DNA of 64,000 bases from Plazaster borealis. Taxonomy: Eukaryota; Echinodermata; Asteroidea; Forcipulatida; Labidiasteridae. Of this stretch, positions 1-9,896 are shown piece by piece. The DNA is taken from contig CM037471.1 in the NCBI GenBank assembly GCA_021014325.1, positions 19,488,818 through 19,552,817 on the forward strand, in the 5' to 3' direction. The notes under the pieces are model-generated. The model was given only the letters and a program-made list of their open reading frames with translations. It did no database searches and was not told the origin of the DNA. Each line of letters starts with the position of its first letter. The stretch's first letter is position 1. A program made the translations under genes and the position numbers.

Positions 1-1013
1 TCCAGTATTTAAGCACTTGGCCAGTAATCCCACAACCGAACAAGTCCTGCAGTCTTTTCCTTTTTTACAAAACACATACTTTTAAAGACTTTCTAATACA
101 TAACCTAAAAGAAGGGCTTCAATGTCAAAATCAGTTTTGTGATGCACTCATTTTTCAATAGATAGACTCCTCATGAAAGTCGGTAACAAATGTCAAGTCT
201 CTAGCCTCACTTTAAAAAGGTGTAAAATGTCATTTATCTGTTACTCTTTCGTAGCGAAATTTAAAACGTGACGTCATCGAACATCAAAAACAAATGTGGT
301 TGTACAATACAAAGAGGAATTTTTGGTGCCAGTCAAAAGGTTAAATCTAATGCTGTTTTGATTGAATATCATCAAAAACTAAAAGTATCCGTACGCAAAC
401 GTACAGACCATATATTTGAAATGTGATGCAGCTGATGTGATGTCATCGAACGTTTTTTGGATTTTTTTCAAAAACTGCACTTGAAAGGTATAAAGCACAG
501 TAGGATTTAACACTGTTTAATGTGAAGTTAGAGACTGTTAAGTTCCCACCCCCGTCGCAAAAATATATATATATATATATCTATTTATATTTAAACAAAA
601 AAGGGGGTGGATCATAAAAATGAATTTGACATTGGAGCCCCTCTTTAAACTTTTCATCTCCAAATCTCCTATAATTTCACCAAATACAAAAAGAAGAAAT
701 ATTTTAGTTCTTGTACAAACTATGTCTGGGCCAGGGAAAAATCTGAGCTACAATACCTGTGATCTCTTGGAGATTTTCTTGATAATGTCATCATGGAGAT
801 AATGTCATCATTATACTAAGCAACTATTGTGTGCAATACCTTTTTTTTAAAATAAATAACGCTTGGTTTTAACTCTGAGGTCTGAGAAGTTGTGAAATTT
901 CGGGAAAACCTCTATATGAAATTCCTGTCTCTTGAATCACAACAGTCACAAAAGTTTAACATGTCTTCAAAAATTTTAACAACAATTTTTTAATTCATCC
1001 TCTTTGTCTGTAG
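1..1013 (+). other. PSMA1 intron sequence, no exon seen
   Basis: This is intronic sequence upstream of the first visible PSMA1 exon. It contains an AT dinucleotide run at about 563-580 and A/T-rich filler. The stretches around 265-300 and 430-460 (containing TGACGTCATCGAAC-like text) resemble repeat fragments seen again near 40690-40780. I see no coding exon in it. Confidence 0.6.
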
Positions 1014-1093
1014 GTACACAGGAGGAGTTAGTGAAGCATGGACTCAGAGCATTGAGAGATACCCTGCCTAATGAGACGGAGCTAAACACAAAG
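1014..1093 (+). CDS. PSMA1: 20S proteasome subunit alpha type-1, internal exon
   Basis: This exon encodes part of the alpha-1 (alpha-6 class) subunit of the 20S proteasome outer ring, which gates and scaffolds the proteolytic core in cytosol and nucleus. It is preceded by a T-rich tract and TAG at 1011-1013 and followed by a good GTAAGA donor at 1094. It begins with two bases of a split codon, then reads [20 protein letters not shown] and ends TELNTK. From memory, the human protein has [23 protein letters not shown] at the same place, so identity is high. Codon phase runs directly into the next exon. All earlier exons, including the N-terminus, lie upstream of the window. The residues are seen directly; the family assignment rests on remembered human PSMA1. 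Confidence 0.93.
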
Positions 1094-1138
1094 GTAAGAT
1101 TCTGAGCGTTCTCTCGTTATCTTGAAGACTGGTTTCAC

Positions 1139-1295
1139 CATGGTCCCTTGTGTTGTTTAATACTTGTAAAAAAAAACCAGTACATCTATCGTTAATAGAA
1201 GGGGCCACCTTGGATCTTGCATAGTTGGCAGCAGATTACAGCGCATCCCCTTGTAAACCCAAAAAGTGTGCTATATAAATAGTTCTGATAATTCA
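1139..1295 (+). repeat. SINE 3'-part, same family as the tRNA-Leu-like SINE
   Basis: This sits inside the PSMA1 intron (1094-1772). The text TGGTCCCTTGTGTTGTTTAA, then CCAGTACATCTATCGTTAA and GTTGGCAGCAGATTACAGCG, matches the body of the SINE at 43340-43600. It ends in a short TATATAAATAGTTCTGATAAT tail like other copies. The tRNA-like head is missing, so this is a 5'-truncated copy. The rest of this intron, and the next one (1845-2598), shows nothing I recognise. Confidence 0.7.
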
Positions 1296-1772
1296 AAACT
1301 TAGCATACCTGTCTTAAAACATAAGCCCTTTGAGATGTCCATAGATAAAGCAATATGTAAGAACTGCTCATTATTATAATGCATCATTTGTCATAGGATT
1401 GTGGAATGGACAAATTAAAGATTGTCTTCTCTGCAATGCCACGCTTTCAAACCCTTTATTAAAATTCAAAATCCTTCAAAATCTATCCTTATTTTGGTTG
1501 AATTTGATAGATTAAAAAAATAGGCTTAAATTAAGCTTGTCAGGCTCCAGTCATGTTCTGAATGTAGGTTACAGCCTAATGCTGAAGTATTTAAAAGATA
1601 CACTGTTAGAATGCCTTAGAACTATAGATCAAATTGTTTCAAAAGTTCTGGCCTGACAACTGCTACCAAATTGTTTACATACATTGGGCTGAATTGGATA
1701 GACATGTAGACCCAAAGAAGCTCTCTTGATCTCCTCTTAATGACCTGTTTGTTTGTTTATTTGTTGTTGCAG

Positions 1773-1844
1773 AACTGCTCAGTGGCGATTGTTGGTGAGA
1801 ATCAGAAGTTTACTGTGTATGAAAATGATGAAGTTACGTCTTAT
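1773..1844 (+). CDS. PSMA1: 20S proteasome subunit alpha type-1, internal exon
   Basis: This is the penultimate PSMA1 exon: 24 whole codons between a CAG acceptor (1770-1772) after a T-rich tract and a GT donor at 1845. It reads NCSVAIVGENQKFTVYENDE then VTSY, matching the human segment [20 protein letters not shown], a late beta strand of the alpha-subunit fold. The frame would otherwise run into a stop at 1857-1859, so splicing at 1844 is required. It joins in phase 0 to the last exon, giving TSY-LSGIE where human has SPF-LEGLE. The short exon length and phases fit a conserved gene structure. Confidence 0.93.
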
Positions 1845-2598
1845 GTATCCTTTGATTGAATTACAGTCATTATTATGACCAATTGGTCCTGTTTATCTGT
1901 CAGTGAGGCCCAGATAATTTACTCACCCTAAAATTATCAGTATGTTAACACCTTATGTCAATAAACGTTTGTATTTTCACAATGAAACCATGACTTTACC
2001 AAGTAAAGACAACAAATGCTCTCATAAAATTCACCATTTCGAGAAAATGGGTTTGTGTTCACTGTGAATCATCGGATTTCTTATGGCCATAAGCCACGGC
2101 TGAAAAATTGGACTTATCTCCCATGCGGAATACAAGGGTATGTAAGAGTGGCAGCCAGTCAATCTCTCATATAATCCTTATTTGTACAACAGGACAGAGG
2201 TCTGGAATTGGGGATTACACAGTAATCCCAGGAAAAAGAAAGGTCTCGAGCACGAATTCCAGTACCCTTTGTCCCTCTTTGTATGCAGCAAATGAAGCGT
2301 AGCATGGTACAATGTAGGTGCATGCCTGTGCGCACTACACACCTGCTCTTGACCCCTCATATTTAAAAACATTTATCCTGCGTGTATACACATCCCATGT
2401 ACAATTTTAAAACATTTTAATCAGTCATCCGTTTTCTGGTTCATGAAAGTTGTGTGTATACACATCTTCCGGTATTAACTGGTTAATTGGGTGTTAAAAT
2501 GACGGTTACATTTTATTTTTGTAATAGTTGTTTAAACATATCCTTAAAAGAAATGAGTATGTAATGAAAGTTGATTCCTTGACTATATTGCGTGATAG

Positions 2599-2778
2599 CT
2601 GTCTGGTATTGAAGCTTCAGCTCGTGCCAAACGTGCAGCAGCAGCTGCAGCAGCAGCAGAAGACAAACCAGCCAGTCAACCTGAGGCTGCCGCACCAATG
2701 GATACAGAAGGCACCGAGGATAGGCCAGCAACGGAAGCATCCGCTGATGATGATAAACCACAACCCATGGAACAGTAG
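2599..2778 (+). CDS. PSMA1: 20S proteasome subunit alpha type-1, terminal exon with stop
   Basis: This is the final coding exon, 59 codons plus TAG at 2776-2778. The acceptor is the TAG at 2596-2598. It starts LSGIEASARAKR, the end of the folded domain, and continues into a low-complexity tail: a run of eight alanines, then an acidic, proline-rich stretch ending KPQPMEQ. Human PSMA1 also has a disordered Ala/Pro/Glu/Asp tail ending in PMEH, so the end is conserved. The poly-alanine run (coded by GCA/GCT, a trinucleotide repeat) is not in the human tail as I remember it and may be lineage-specific. A shadow ORF on the opposite strand over this repeat is not a gene. Confidence 0.93.
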   Translation: MSGIEASARAKRAAAAAAAAEDKPASQPEAAAPMDTEGTEDRPATEASADDDKPQPMEQ

Positions 2779-2997
2779 TAGGGAGCCTTGAAAGAGGACT
2801 TATCAATTCATAGAACAGCAGTAGTGTTTTATATTTTGTTCATATTGACCACCATAACTCAGCAGTAGTGTCCATGATCCATGGCTGGAAGCAGACATGT
2901 TTCTTATAAGGACTGGCTAACAAAAGTAGTCAATGAAATTTACAGAAGATTTTCTTTAATGGGGGCAAATAAAGTTTGGTCACTATGAGTGAGTGAA
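2779..2997 (+). other. PSMA1: PSMA1 3' untranslated region and polyadenylation signal
   Basis: After the stop codon the sequence is A/T-rich and non-coding. A canonical AATAAA lies at 2968-2973, about 190 bases after the stop, inside the context GGCAAATAAAGTTTGG. It is the likely polyadenylation signal, and a foldback repeat begins about 25 bases further on. Only the signal itself is seen; the cleavage position is inferred. Confidence 0.7.
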
Positions 2998-3134
2998 GCC
3001 TGTTTCATACTTCACACGAAAGAGAATGCCAAGTGAATTACGTGACGCAGATAGTCACGTATGCGCTGTTTTCCCATTGTGACGCAAGGAAATTTGCTTT
3101 GTTTTCGTAATACGCGTGAAGTATGAAGCGGGCC
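2998..3134. mobile_element. Short foldback element (MITE-like)
   Basis: The left end reads GCCTGTTTCATACTTCACAC and the right end, reverse-complemented, reads GGCCCGCTTCATACTTCACG. They form imperfect terminal inverted repeats of about 22 bases around a 137-bp body with no coding capacity. It starts about 25 bases after the PSMA1 polyadenylation signal. I cannot assign a superfamily or see a clear target duplication. Confidence 0.65.
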
Positions 3135-3154
3135 AAAGGGGAAAAGAGGCAGGC

Positions 3155-3200
3155 AACAGGAGAGTTATATTTGTTTCAACAGGAGAGTTATATTTGTTTC
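3155..3200. repeat. 23-bp tandem duplication
   Basis: The unit AACAGGAGAGTTATATTTGT followed by TTC occurs twice back to back with no mismatch in the core. It is a small recent duplication in intergenic DNA without apparent function. Confidence 0.8.
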
Positions 3201-3728
3201 ACAGACATTTATTAGGAGAAATTTCCGGACTGCTTTCAACCAGTTCGCTTCAGGATTATAAATCCTTTTCCAATTACCTGTGAGGGATTATTTTCAATCA
3301 AAAAGCAACTTTTTGGGGGGCATTAATAATTTGTTTTGTCATTGAAATTCCATTTGGACAAATAAAGATGTTTTCTCAATGACATAAGCAGATTTTAGTA
3401 GCTCATATTATTTTATGATCATGTTTCTGAAGTGCAGTCAGACCATTGGAAAATGGGGGAAAGGCCTCATAACAATGCAGTATAATCGGTCTTTACAAAA
3501 TATTGTCTGTTTTGTGAAAGGAACAGGTCTTTGATAAAGGCATTAGGCACAAATCCATCCAAAGAGTTAATCAGTTCATAATTGCAGTGCATTTTGACCA
3601 GGGCCACTGAACCATGACAACAGGTACTGGGTTGAAACAGTTGCCTGTGTATGCCCAATCCCCCACAGTGCCTCAACACATGTGGCAGGTTGATATGACT
3701 ACCGCGAAACACGCACAGAAACTCGAAT

Positions 3729-4127
3729 GCCAGTTTATAATACCGCCCTATGAAATGTGTTTGAGTTTTTTTGCGTTGTTGTGTCCTCCGATGTGAACTG
3801 GTTTAGTCAGCCATAACTATTTTGGTTTAATAGATACATTATTGAACCAACAACCCAAACAGCCAGTTTATAAGACTGCCCTATGTGTTGTGTGAGAGTT
3901 TTGCGCATTGTTGTGTCCTCCGATGTGAACTGGTTTAGTCAGCCATAACTATTTTGGTTTAATAGATACATTATTGAACCAACAACCCAAACAGCCAGTT
4001 TATAAGACTGCCCTATGTGTTGTGTGAGAGTTTTGAACATTGTTGTGTCCTCCGATGTGAACTGGTTTAGTCAGCCATAACTATTTTGGTTTAATAGATA
4101 CAGTATTGAACCAACAACCCAAACAGC
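3729..4127. repeat. Tandem repeat, three copies of about 132 bp
   Basis: Three head-to-tail copies begin at about 3729, 3862 and 3994, each starting GCCAGTTTATAA. Copies 2 and 3 are nearly identical (they share GACTGCCCTATGTGTTGTGT) and copy 1 is more diverged. Each contains CCTCCGATGTGAACTGG and ACTATTTTGGTTTAATAGAT. No open frame runs through the array. It is a short satellite-like block in the PSMA1-PDE3 intergenic region. Confidence 0.93.
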
Positions 4128-5820
4128 TATTGGCTAAGGATGCTAAAATGTACCAAAAGCATATGTTTCATGCATTATGCAGCGCTATGTGATTCTCCTA
4201 TGGACAGACACCTCATCTTGTATTTTGGACACAATTTTCTCTGAGTTTCCTCATTTTATATTCCAGTATTTGCTGAGGGTTACTGATTGTCTTTGAATAA
4301 AGGATTAGAGGACATCAGTTTTAGATGTATTCACCTTTGCACAAAGCTAGTGTTTTGGTAAACCCATATCTGCCTAACCACGGGATTTCCCAGAAAACAC
4401 ACACACGCTGTTAGTGCCTAACTGCAGGAAAACTCGTTGATGAGCAAGACATTAGTGTCTTTGTTTGTGCTCTCAGTACTAGTGATATGAGATGGGAAAC
4501 ATGACAACAAATATATCACATTAAAGAGAATGAAGTGCTCTTTCCAACGGTAATAAGTATGTTGGGATATGTTTATTTGCAAGGCAGTAAATAGTGAATG
4601 TTTATTGTAGTGGGGTAGGGCAGAAGCAGTGTTCATACACTGACCAGTCAGGTGGATATAGGGTAAATTTGAAGAATTTGAAGTAAAACGTAACAGGTTT
4701 TAATTTATAGCAACCACTATATATTGGAGAGGTTAAGCTACGCGTTGTAGTGTAGCATGCAGGTAGTCCTTTAATTTGTATGCTGCCTGGTGCAAGCTAT
4801 AATCATTTAGCTATGTGCTGCCTGTTTACCTACCGGGTTATCAGGAAGAGGGGCATATGAATTCACTATGTGAGTGTTGATCAGATGAAGAGGAAACTGT
4901 TTGTAAAAACATTCCCATAAATATCGTTTTTAAAATGGAGATTTATAACATTGTCTCCTTATCCATTTGAAAAAACAACTAGAGTGTACTGTTGACGTTG
5001 CGAACGTTTAGCTAGGCGTTATATGCGTGTAGCCAATCATGAAGATATACACAACTATCCATGACATAATAACGCAGGCGTTACATGTACGCATCAAGAA
5101 TAAACGTGTAGCTTAATCTCCCTAATGTTGGAGCAAGGGGTATTTACGGTATAGACATGTAACTGTCTTCCATTTAGATATGAATAATTCAAATGGAAGC
5201 TGAAGGTTAAAATAGTCTTTCCTCATCTTGCATTAATCTAATGAACATGTTTATTGTAAAGTAAAACATTTTACTACGAGAAAGAATGACAACTGCTCAG
5301 TACAGCTCTTTTTCTTACATAAGTTCCTTCCGGTGTTTAACTCTGTTCCTGTTGTCAAAGTTTTGTGTTCACTGTGTAACAGCACAAAGTCTGAATAAAC
5401 CTATCATTGTGAGATTGCAATTAGTTTTGTTAAGCTATTTTCTATCTTAAATGAGTGTCTGTGTTTTGTAATCAGCGAAGCTGGACGGATGAGTGTGAAA
5501 GAATTTTTCTTTCTTTTTCCCAATTACTTTCCAAACAAAATATTTGTACAAAAAATGTCAAATAACAAAATGTAAAATGGATGGATGCTAGGCCAATTAA
5601 AGAAATGGTGGCATTAAAACCCAGATAGAGAATAGGGATGAGAAATTTCAGACTTTTATAATAAATATTTTTGGACATTTATATAGTGGAAGATTTATAT
5701 ACACCAATTTTGGCACTTGAAACATTATCGTCCGGTCACTGGGCCATTTATTCCATTCCTTAAACCACCTCAGCTTCCTGGGGAGTATACTGCAAGTTTC
5801 GTAAGCTAAAAATAATCACA
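4128..5820. other. Intergenic sequence, nothing recognised
   Basis: A/T-rich DNA between PSMA1 and PDE3. Short open frames occur on both strands but none shows a recognisable domain, exon signals or coding bias. Together with the SINE at 5821-6000 it forms the spacer between the two genes. Confidence 0.6.
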
Positions 5821-6000
5821 AGAACCATCTCTGCCCTCTCAGGTACCCAACTTACTCCTGGGTGAAGAGAAGCAATTACAGTTAAGTGTCTTGCTCAATC
5901 AAGGACACGGGGTCGCGACCAGGATTCGAACCCACTACCCGATGACTTAGCCACCAGAATTTGAGTCCGGTGCACTAGCCCTCTCTCGCGACCATAACTC
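5821..6000 (-). repeat. tRNA-Leu-like SINE, minus strand
   Basis: Read on the minus strand, the right end gives a tRNA-like head. GGTCGCG and CGCGACC can pair as an acceptor stem, CCGGACTCAAATTCTGG is an anticodon arm with CAA, and GGTTCGAATCC is a perfect B box. Body text follows (CCCCGTGTCCTTGATTGAGC, AGACACTTAACTGTAATTGC). The head looks derived from tRNA-Leu(CAA); the continuation past the CCA position shows it is a SINE and not a tRNA gene. It is related to the copies at 39002-39245 and 43340-43884. Confidence 0.8.
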
Positions 6001-6399
6001 CCTGAATTCAAATGTTTTTTATGTCATCGTGGCAAAAATAAATCGTGCTCTTTCATGAAATCTTAAACTCAAGAAGTTACTAAAAGGTAAAAATGTCATC
6101 AATTCAAAATCTGGATTCTAACTTCAGAGCTTTTTGTCAGCAATGACTCCCAACTGGGGACTTGTTACAAAGCTTTAACAATAAGTGAAGCATTTCATTT
6201 CTACAGAGAAGTTGCTTTTAAAAAAATACATATTGAATAATTTTATACACTGGTAATAAATTATTTTCATTATTGACACAGCTGTGACAAAACTCTGACA
6301 TAATAAACAATAGAAAACAATGAAGGCCTCATTTTATCACATCGCGATCAGGATTTGTGTTGATGTTCACATATTTTAATCTGTTGGGTCAAACTTTGA

Positions 6400-6711
6400 A
6401 ATTAAAAAAAACGTAGGCCTACTGTGTGGGAAAAAAATCGGTTTTTTGTAAATTTTGTTATCTGAATCACTTTGACAACCCAGCTGTTATCACGAGTTTA
6501 TCTTCCCATCGCGCCTGACATAGCGCCACCATTCAAAAAACCAAAAAGAAAACAACGACCGAGCGTACCGTATTATTACGGACGGTCGTACGTATCGTTC
6601 ATTACATTAAAGCGCCAACATTCATGCAGATCACACTGCTGGCAGGCAAACAACCCGTACCGTTCTACTGCTGCAGTGTGTAAATGTACGCATGGGTTTA
6701 TTTGTAGTATA
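6400..6711 (+). promoter_or_regulatory. Putative promoter / 5' leader of PDE3
   Basis: The 240 bases before the chosen PDE3 start are rich in CpG (for example ACGACCGAGCGTACCG and GGACGGTCGTACGTATCG), while the flanking intergenic DNA is A/T-rich and CpG-poor. This local CpG enrichment continues into the first exon, as expected for an unmethylated 5' end. No TATA box or initiator can be fixed. The region is open in the PDE3 frame from an ATG at 6472, so part of it could be translated. Confidence 0.45.
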
Positions 6712-7512
6712 ATGGCGACCGGCCGATCATTCAGTGTTCGCTACCCTCCAAATCGGACCGATTTCGGACTGGATGCTGGCGAAAACAACGGATATATTCG
6801 AGCGACTGCGACTCCCATGGACCGGGAAAGCTACAACCCTTTCTGGGCTTGGCTCGGCATTAATGAATGGAAGAAGTACGGGATTAATCCAAGGACAGTT
6901 GCTGCGGGAGCGGTGATGGTCCTCGCCGTCACAATGTATATTTTCCAGGAGAGCCTTCTTGCTTTGCTCCACACACTGTGCGGTTTGTTCGCACCTGTTT
7001 TCAGCATCGTCTGTGCATTTTACTGGCTTGCACTGTACCTTAGGAAGTCCTGGACAGGAACAAATGTCTACGTCTTCTTCGTTGCCTGTTTCTTCGGAGA
7101 GGTTGCCGGACAAATTTTCTTTGGAGCAGACAACATTTATCGCGCCTGGCTTGTGGGATGTGTCCTTGGCACAGCCAGCGTAGCAAGTCTCACCTCCACC
7201 CTGCCGACTTCTCGCTCGGCACTTCTTCTTACTTTCCTAAGTTTTGTCCGGTTCTTGAGCGGTTCAACCCTCCATGGATTGAGGCCATGGTTGAGACCCT
7301 ACCTGGCCTATCTTTGTGGGATTTTAGGGTGCATTTTGTCTAAGTACACAGAGACGCACGTCTTTAAACAGACTCCAGTTTCGATTCCCCTTACCCCTGA
7401 CGGAAAGATCCCGGTGATTCGGAGGAGGCGAACGTCAAGCCAATCCAGCACAGCAAGCCTCAGCCACAAAACACGGCGAACGTCTCTTCCAGCGCTCACA
7501 CAGAAAAACCAA
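6712..7512 (+). CDS. PDE3: PDE3-family cGMP-inhibited cyclic nucleotide phosphodiesterase, first coding exon
   Basis: PDE3 enzymes hydrolyse cAMP and cGMP at internal membranes. This exon gives 267 residues, the membrane-anchoring N-terminus. Hydrophobic helices lie at about residues 62-78, 88-110, 117-137, 145-163, 168-185 and 192-210. Diagnostic stretches are CAFYWLALYLRK, FFGEVAGQIFFG and RPYLAYLCGILGCILSKY; the last matches RPYLAYLAGVLGILLARY of mammalian PDE3A as I remember it. A basic cluster IPVIRRRRTSS (about 233-243) and RRTSLP (255-260) correspond to the known PKA/PKB and 14-3-3 site region of PDE3. The exon ends in phase 0 at a GTGAGT donor (7513). I chose ATG 6712 because the protein reads like a natural N-terminus (MATGRSF); an in-frame ATG at 6472 would add 80 basic residues. 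Paralogue (A or B) cannot be told apart, and the catalytic HD domain is outside the window. Confidence 0.93.
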
Positions 7513-8720
7513 GTGAGTATACATATTCTTTTCCCATTGTCTTTGATGTCATTGTCAGTTTGTTTTATCCTTGTATAAATATTTTTTAACTCAGATTTGT
7601 TAGGTTTGATTATCAATTGCTGTTGAGATGGTCAATTTCTTGTCAAAAGACTAGTCGATAATAAATATTGACAAACAGTAAATGGCATGGTTATTTAATG
7701 CCTTGTTTGTATCGCAATTCTTTGCAAAGGAAGGAAGTTCCATGCTTCAACAAGGTCAAAGTTTACCAAGTGTCGTTTCAAAATTGTTATGGTTGTGTTC
7801 ATTTTCGACATCACCATAAAAAGAATGATTAGGGATTAGCCACAACCTGTGTTAGCTTTTGTCCCAAATTTTAATTACAGAAGCTCGCCCTCAAATCCAC
7901 CTACCTTTATTTTCTTGGAGTATATCAGACCCTCACCATGGAGATTGAGCTCCCAAGATCCTAGTATAGAGTACTTAGTAGCTAGTACCTGCCTCACTGA
8001 GAGACGATCGAGGATCTGGCCTGATCATGAACACTCCACTTGAATGTTCTTTTTTTATCCGCCAGGCTCCCTGTCAGTGTCTAATAACTCTGCAGTTCCA
8101 AATGGAGCCTCTTGTTCGAGTTCCCTGGGTTTACATGCAGTTCAATATATCTCGACTTTATAGCAGATTTAGGTGAAATTAACTGCAATGTTAAGTTGTA
8201 GAAATGAACATATTTAGCAAGTAAGTCAGTGTCAAGACAGAGTCATGCTTCATGAGGCCTGAAAGTTTTCATACATATACAGAGTGGCTCAATTTGTACG
8301 GTTCCCCTTTTTCATCTAAGTCAAACAAATCTATTCAATATAAATTGCAAGTTTAGTGAGTGCTCTTGAAGGTAGTGTATCATTGATCAACTGAAATTAA
8401 ATAATAAAACCATCTTTTGGAATACAAATTAGAAAATGTGTATTCAATAAAAAAGAATCTAACTTCCCACCAGCACCTGTCTCAAACCATCACCCAATTC
8501 ATGGTAGAAATGCATTCCACAGACCACTGGATTGTAGTCCTGAGCCTTCCCCTTCACCCCTTGCAAAGATGACAGTTTGCCCAACCAGGAGCTGCCAAAC
8601 CAAAGTTCAGAGATCATGCTGATCATTTTTCAAATACCGGTAGATAATTAGTAATTTTGTAAAACGTGGTGTAAATAACAGGATTTGTATTTCCTTTCAA
8701 ATTTAAGAATCAATAAACTT
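7513..8720. other. Intron stretch, nothing recognised
   Basis: Non-coding A/T-rich sequence directly after the PDE3 exon. The PDE3 frame reads 22 more codons past the donor before a stop at 7576-7578. No repeat family shared with the rest of the window was recognised here. Confidence 0.5.
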
Positions 8721-8884
8721 GGGACCCATTTCATAGAGCTGCCAAAGCAAAAAACGTAGCTGAGCACAAAAAGTAGCTAAGTTTTGTGTTACCATAAAAT
8801 AATTTTGCTTACCAGAATAATGTTATCAGCCATAATATATCACCTCAGTTATTTTTGCTAAGCAGCTCTATGAAATTGGTCTCT
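8721..8884. mobile_element. Foldback element, 'GGGCCCAATTTCATAGAGCTGC' type, copy 1
   Basis: The left end GGGACCCATTTCATAGAGCT and right end AGCAGCTCTATGAAATTGGT are inverted repeats of each other. Internal text is built around short GCTAAGCAC / TTGCTTAC words. No coding capacity. The family recurs at 29491-29684, 41017-41300, 45862-46046 and 58671-58861, so it is an abundant short palindromic element in this genome. Confidence 0.85.
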
Positions 8885-9323
8885 GTAGATGGAGACAACA
8901 ACAGAGAATAAAGAATAAAAATTGATGCGCGTGTCCTCAGTTTTCTAAAATATTTTACTAATAGAAGTAAATTAGTATCCTGGCCTTGCTGTTTATTGTT
9001 AAATCAAGCAGATATTTTGGTCAAATAAATATGGTATTTTCTCTTTGTTGAAAAAGAAACAAAAATCAGATGCAGTCACTGACCAGAAGAAGTGTGAGTT
9101 GAGTTTTGTGGTTTTTGTTACCTTTGCTAACACCCAGTGCATTAATTTTTTCCGATCTTGTAGAGTAAATCTTATGACATGTGGAACTCATGAAACTAAA
9201 AATAACTAACAACAATGTAAGAAAATTGTAGTATAAGCTTCTAAGAGAAAACAATAGGCCTATATTATACTCAGACTCCAATAACAACAATACACATGAT
9301 GTGAATTAATGCCACAGTCGAAA

Positions 9324-9712
9324 TCAACTGTTAGCAAGCAAATCTGCGCAAGCCTTAGATGACAAACCAACAAAAAGAAAGTCGTCTAAATAATGGGTCA
9401 CAAAAGAGGACCCAGAAAAATACTTTTAACCATAAATTCTAAAAATGAGCTAAATTTCTCAAACAATGAACAAGAAATACTACAACCCATAAGGAGACAC
9501 TTGTCATAATAAAACATATCACGAAAAGTGAAACCTAACAATTCATAGTCAGATCGTGATACAGGGAGCAAACGAAAAGCAGACTTAATATCCGCCTTGG
9601 CCAACCAAGCACCCTGTCCAGCGTTGATAGTTAAACTCAACAGCCTTTAAAAATGAAGCGTAAGATCATAACAAATTTGCATTGTCTGCAACGCCCGAGT
9701 GAGGGCGCCCGC
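9324..9712 (-). pseudogene. Broken reverse transcriptase of a DIRS-like retrotransposon
   Basis: Reverse transcriptase copies element RNA into DNA; here only part of the domain survives, on the minus strand. An open stretch (9398-9640) contains GAWLAKADIKSAFRLLPVSR (motif with the first catalytic Asp), YELLGFTFRDMFYYDKCLLM and GCSISCSLFEKFSSF. After a frameshift near 9410 (a T run), the other frame supplies THYLDDFLFVG with the catalytic YLDD box at 9381-9392, ending at a stop at 9324-9326. Upstream, YDLTLHF then a stop at 9647-9649 and RLLSLTINAG extend the domain. The style (KADIKSAFRLLP, YLDDFLFVG) is that of DIRS/Ngaro-type elements with tyrosine recombinases as I remember them. No recombinase, RNase H or terminal repeat was found nearby, so it is a dead fragment. 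Confidence 0.8.
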
Positions 9713-9896
9713 AGTAATCACAAGCTTATCACAATTTGCTTTGATTTGCTGTATTTAACGTTAATCGTTGACAGGTTAGTATTACGCTGAGAAGGCCTTT
9801 TATCCCTAAGGTGATAAAAGGAATTATTTGTGTTTTATAGACCACCGAACAACAAATAATATTCTTTGTCCCTGATGCAAATTTATCTATTTAAAT

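Noticed and set aside
2513..2806. Two overlapping frames around the PSMA1 last exon
   Set aside because: Produced by the GCA/CAG-rich repeat and the real reading frame; leucine- or glutamine-rich artefacts.
6727..7616. Other frames over the PDE3 exon on both strands
   Set aside because: They overlap the strongly conserved PDE3 frame and show no motif; shadows of the real exon.
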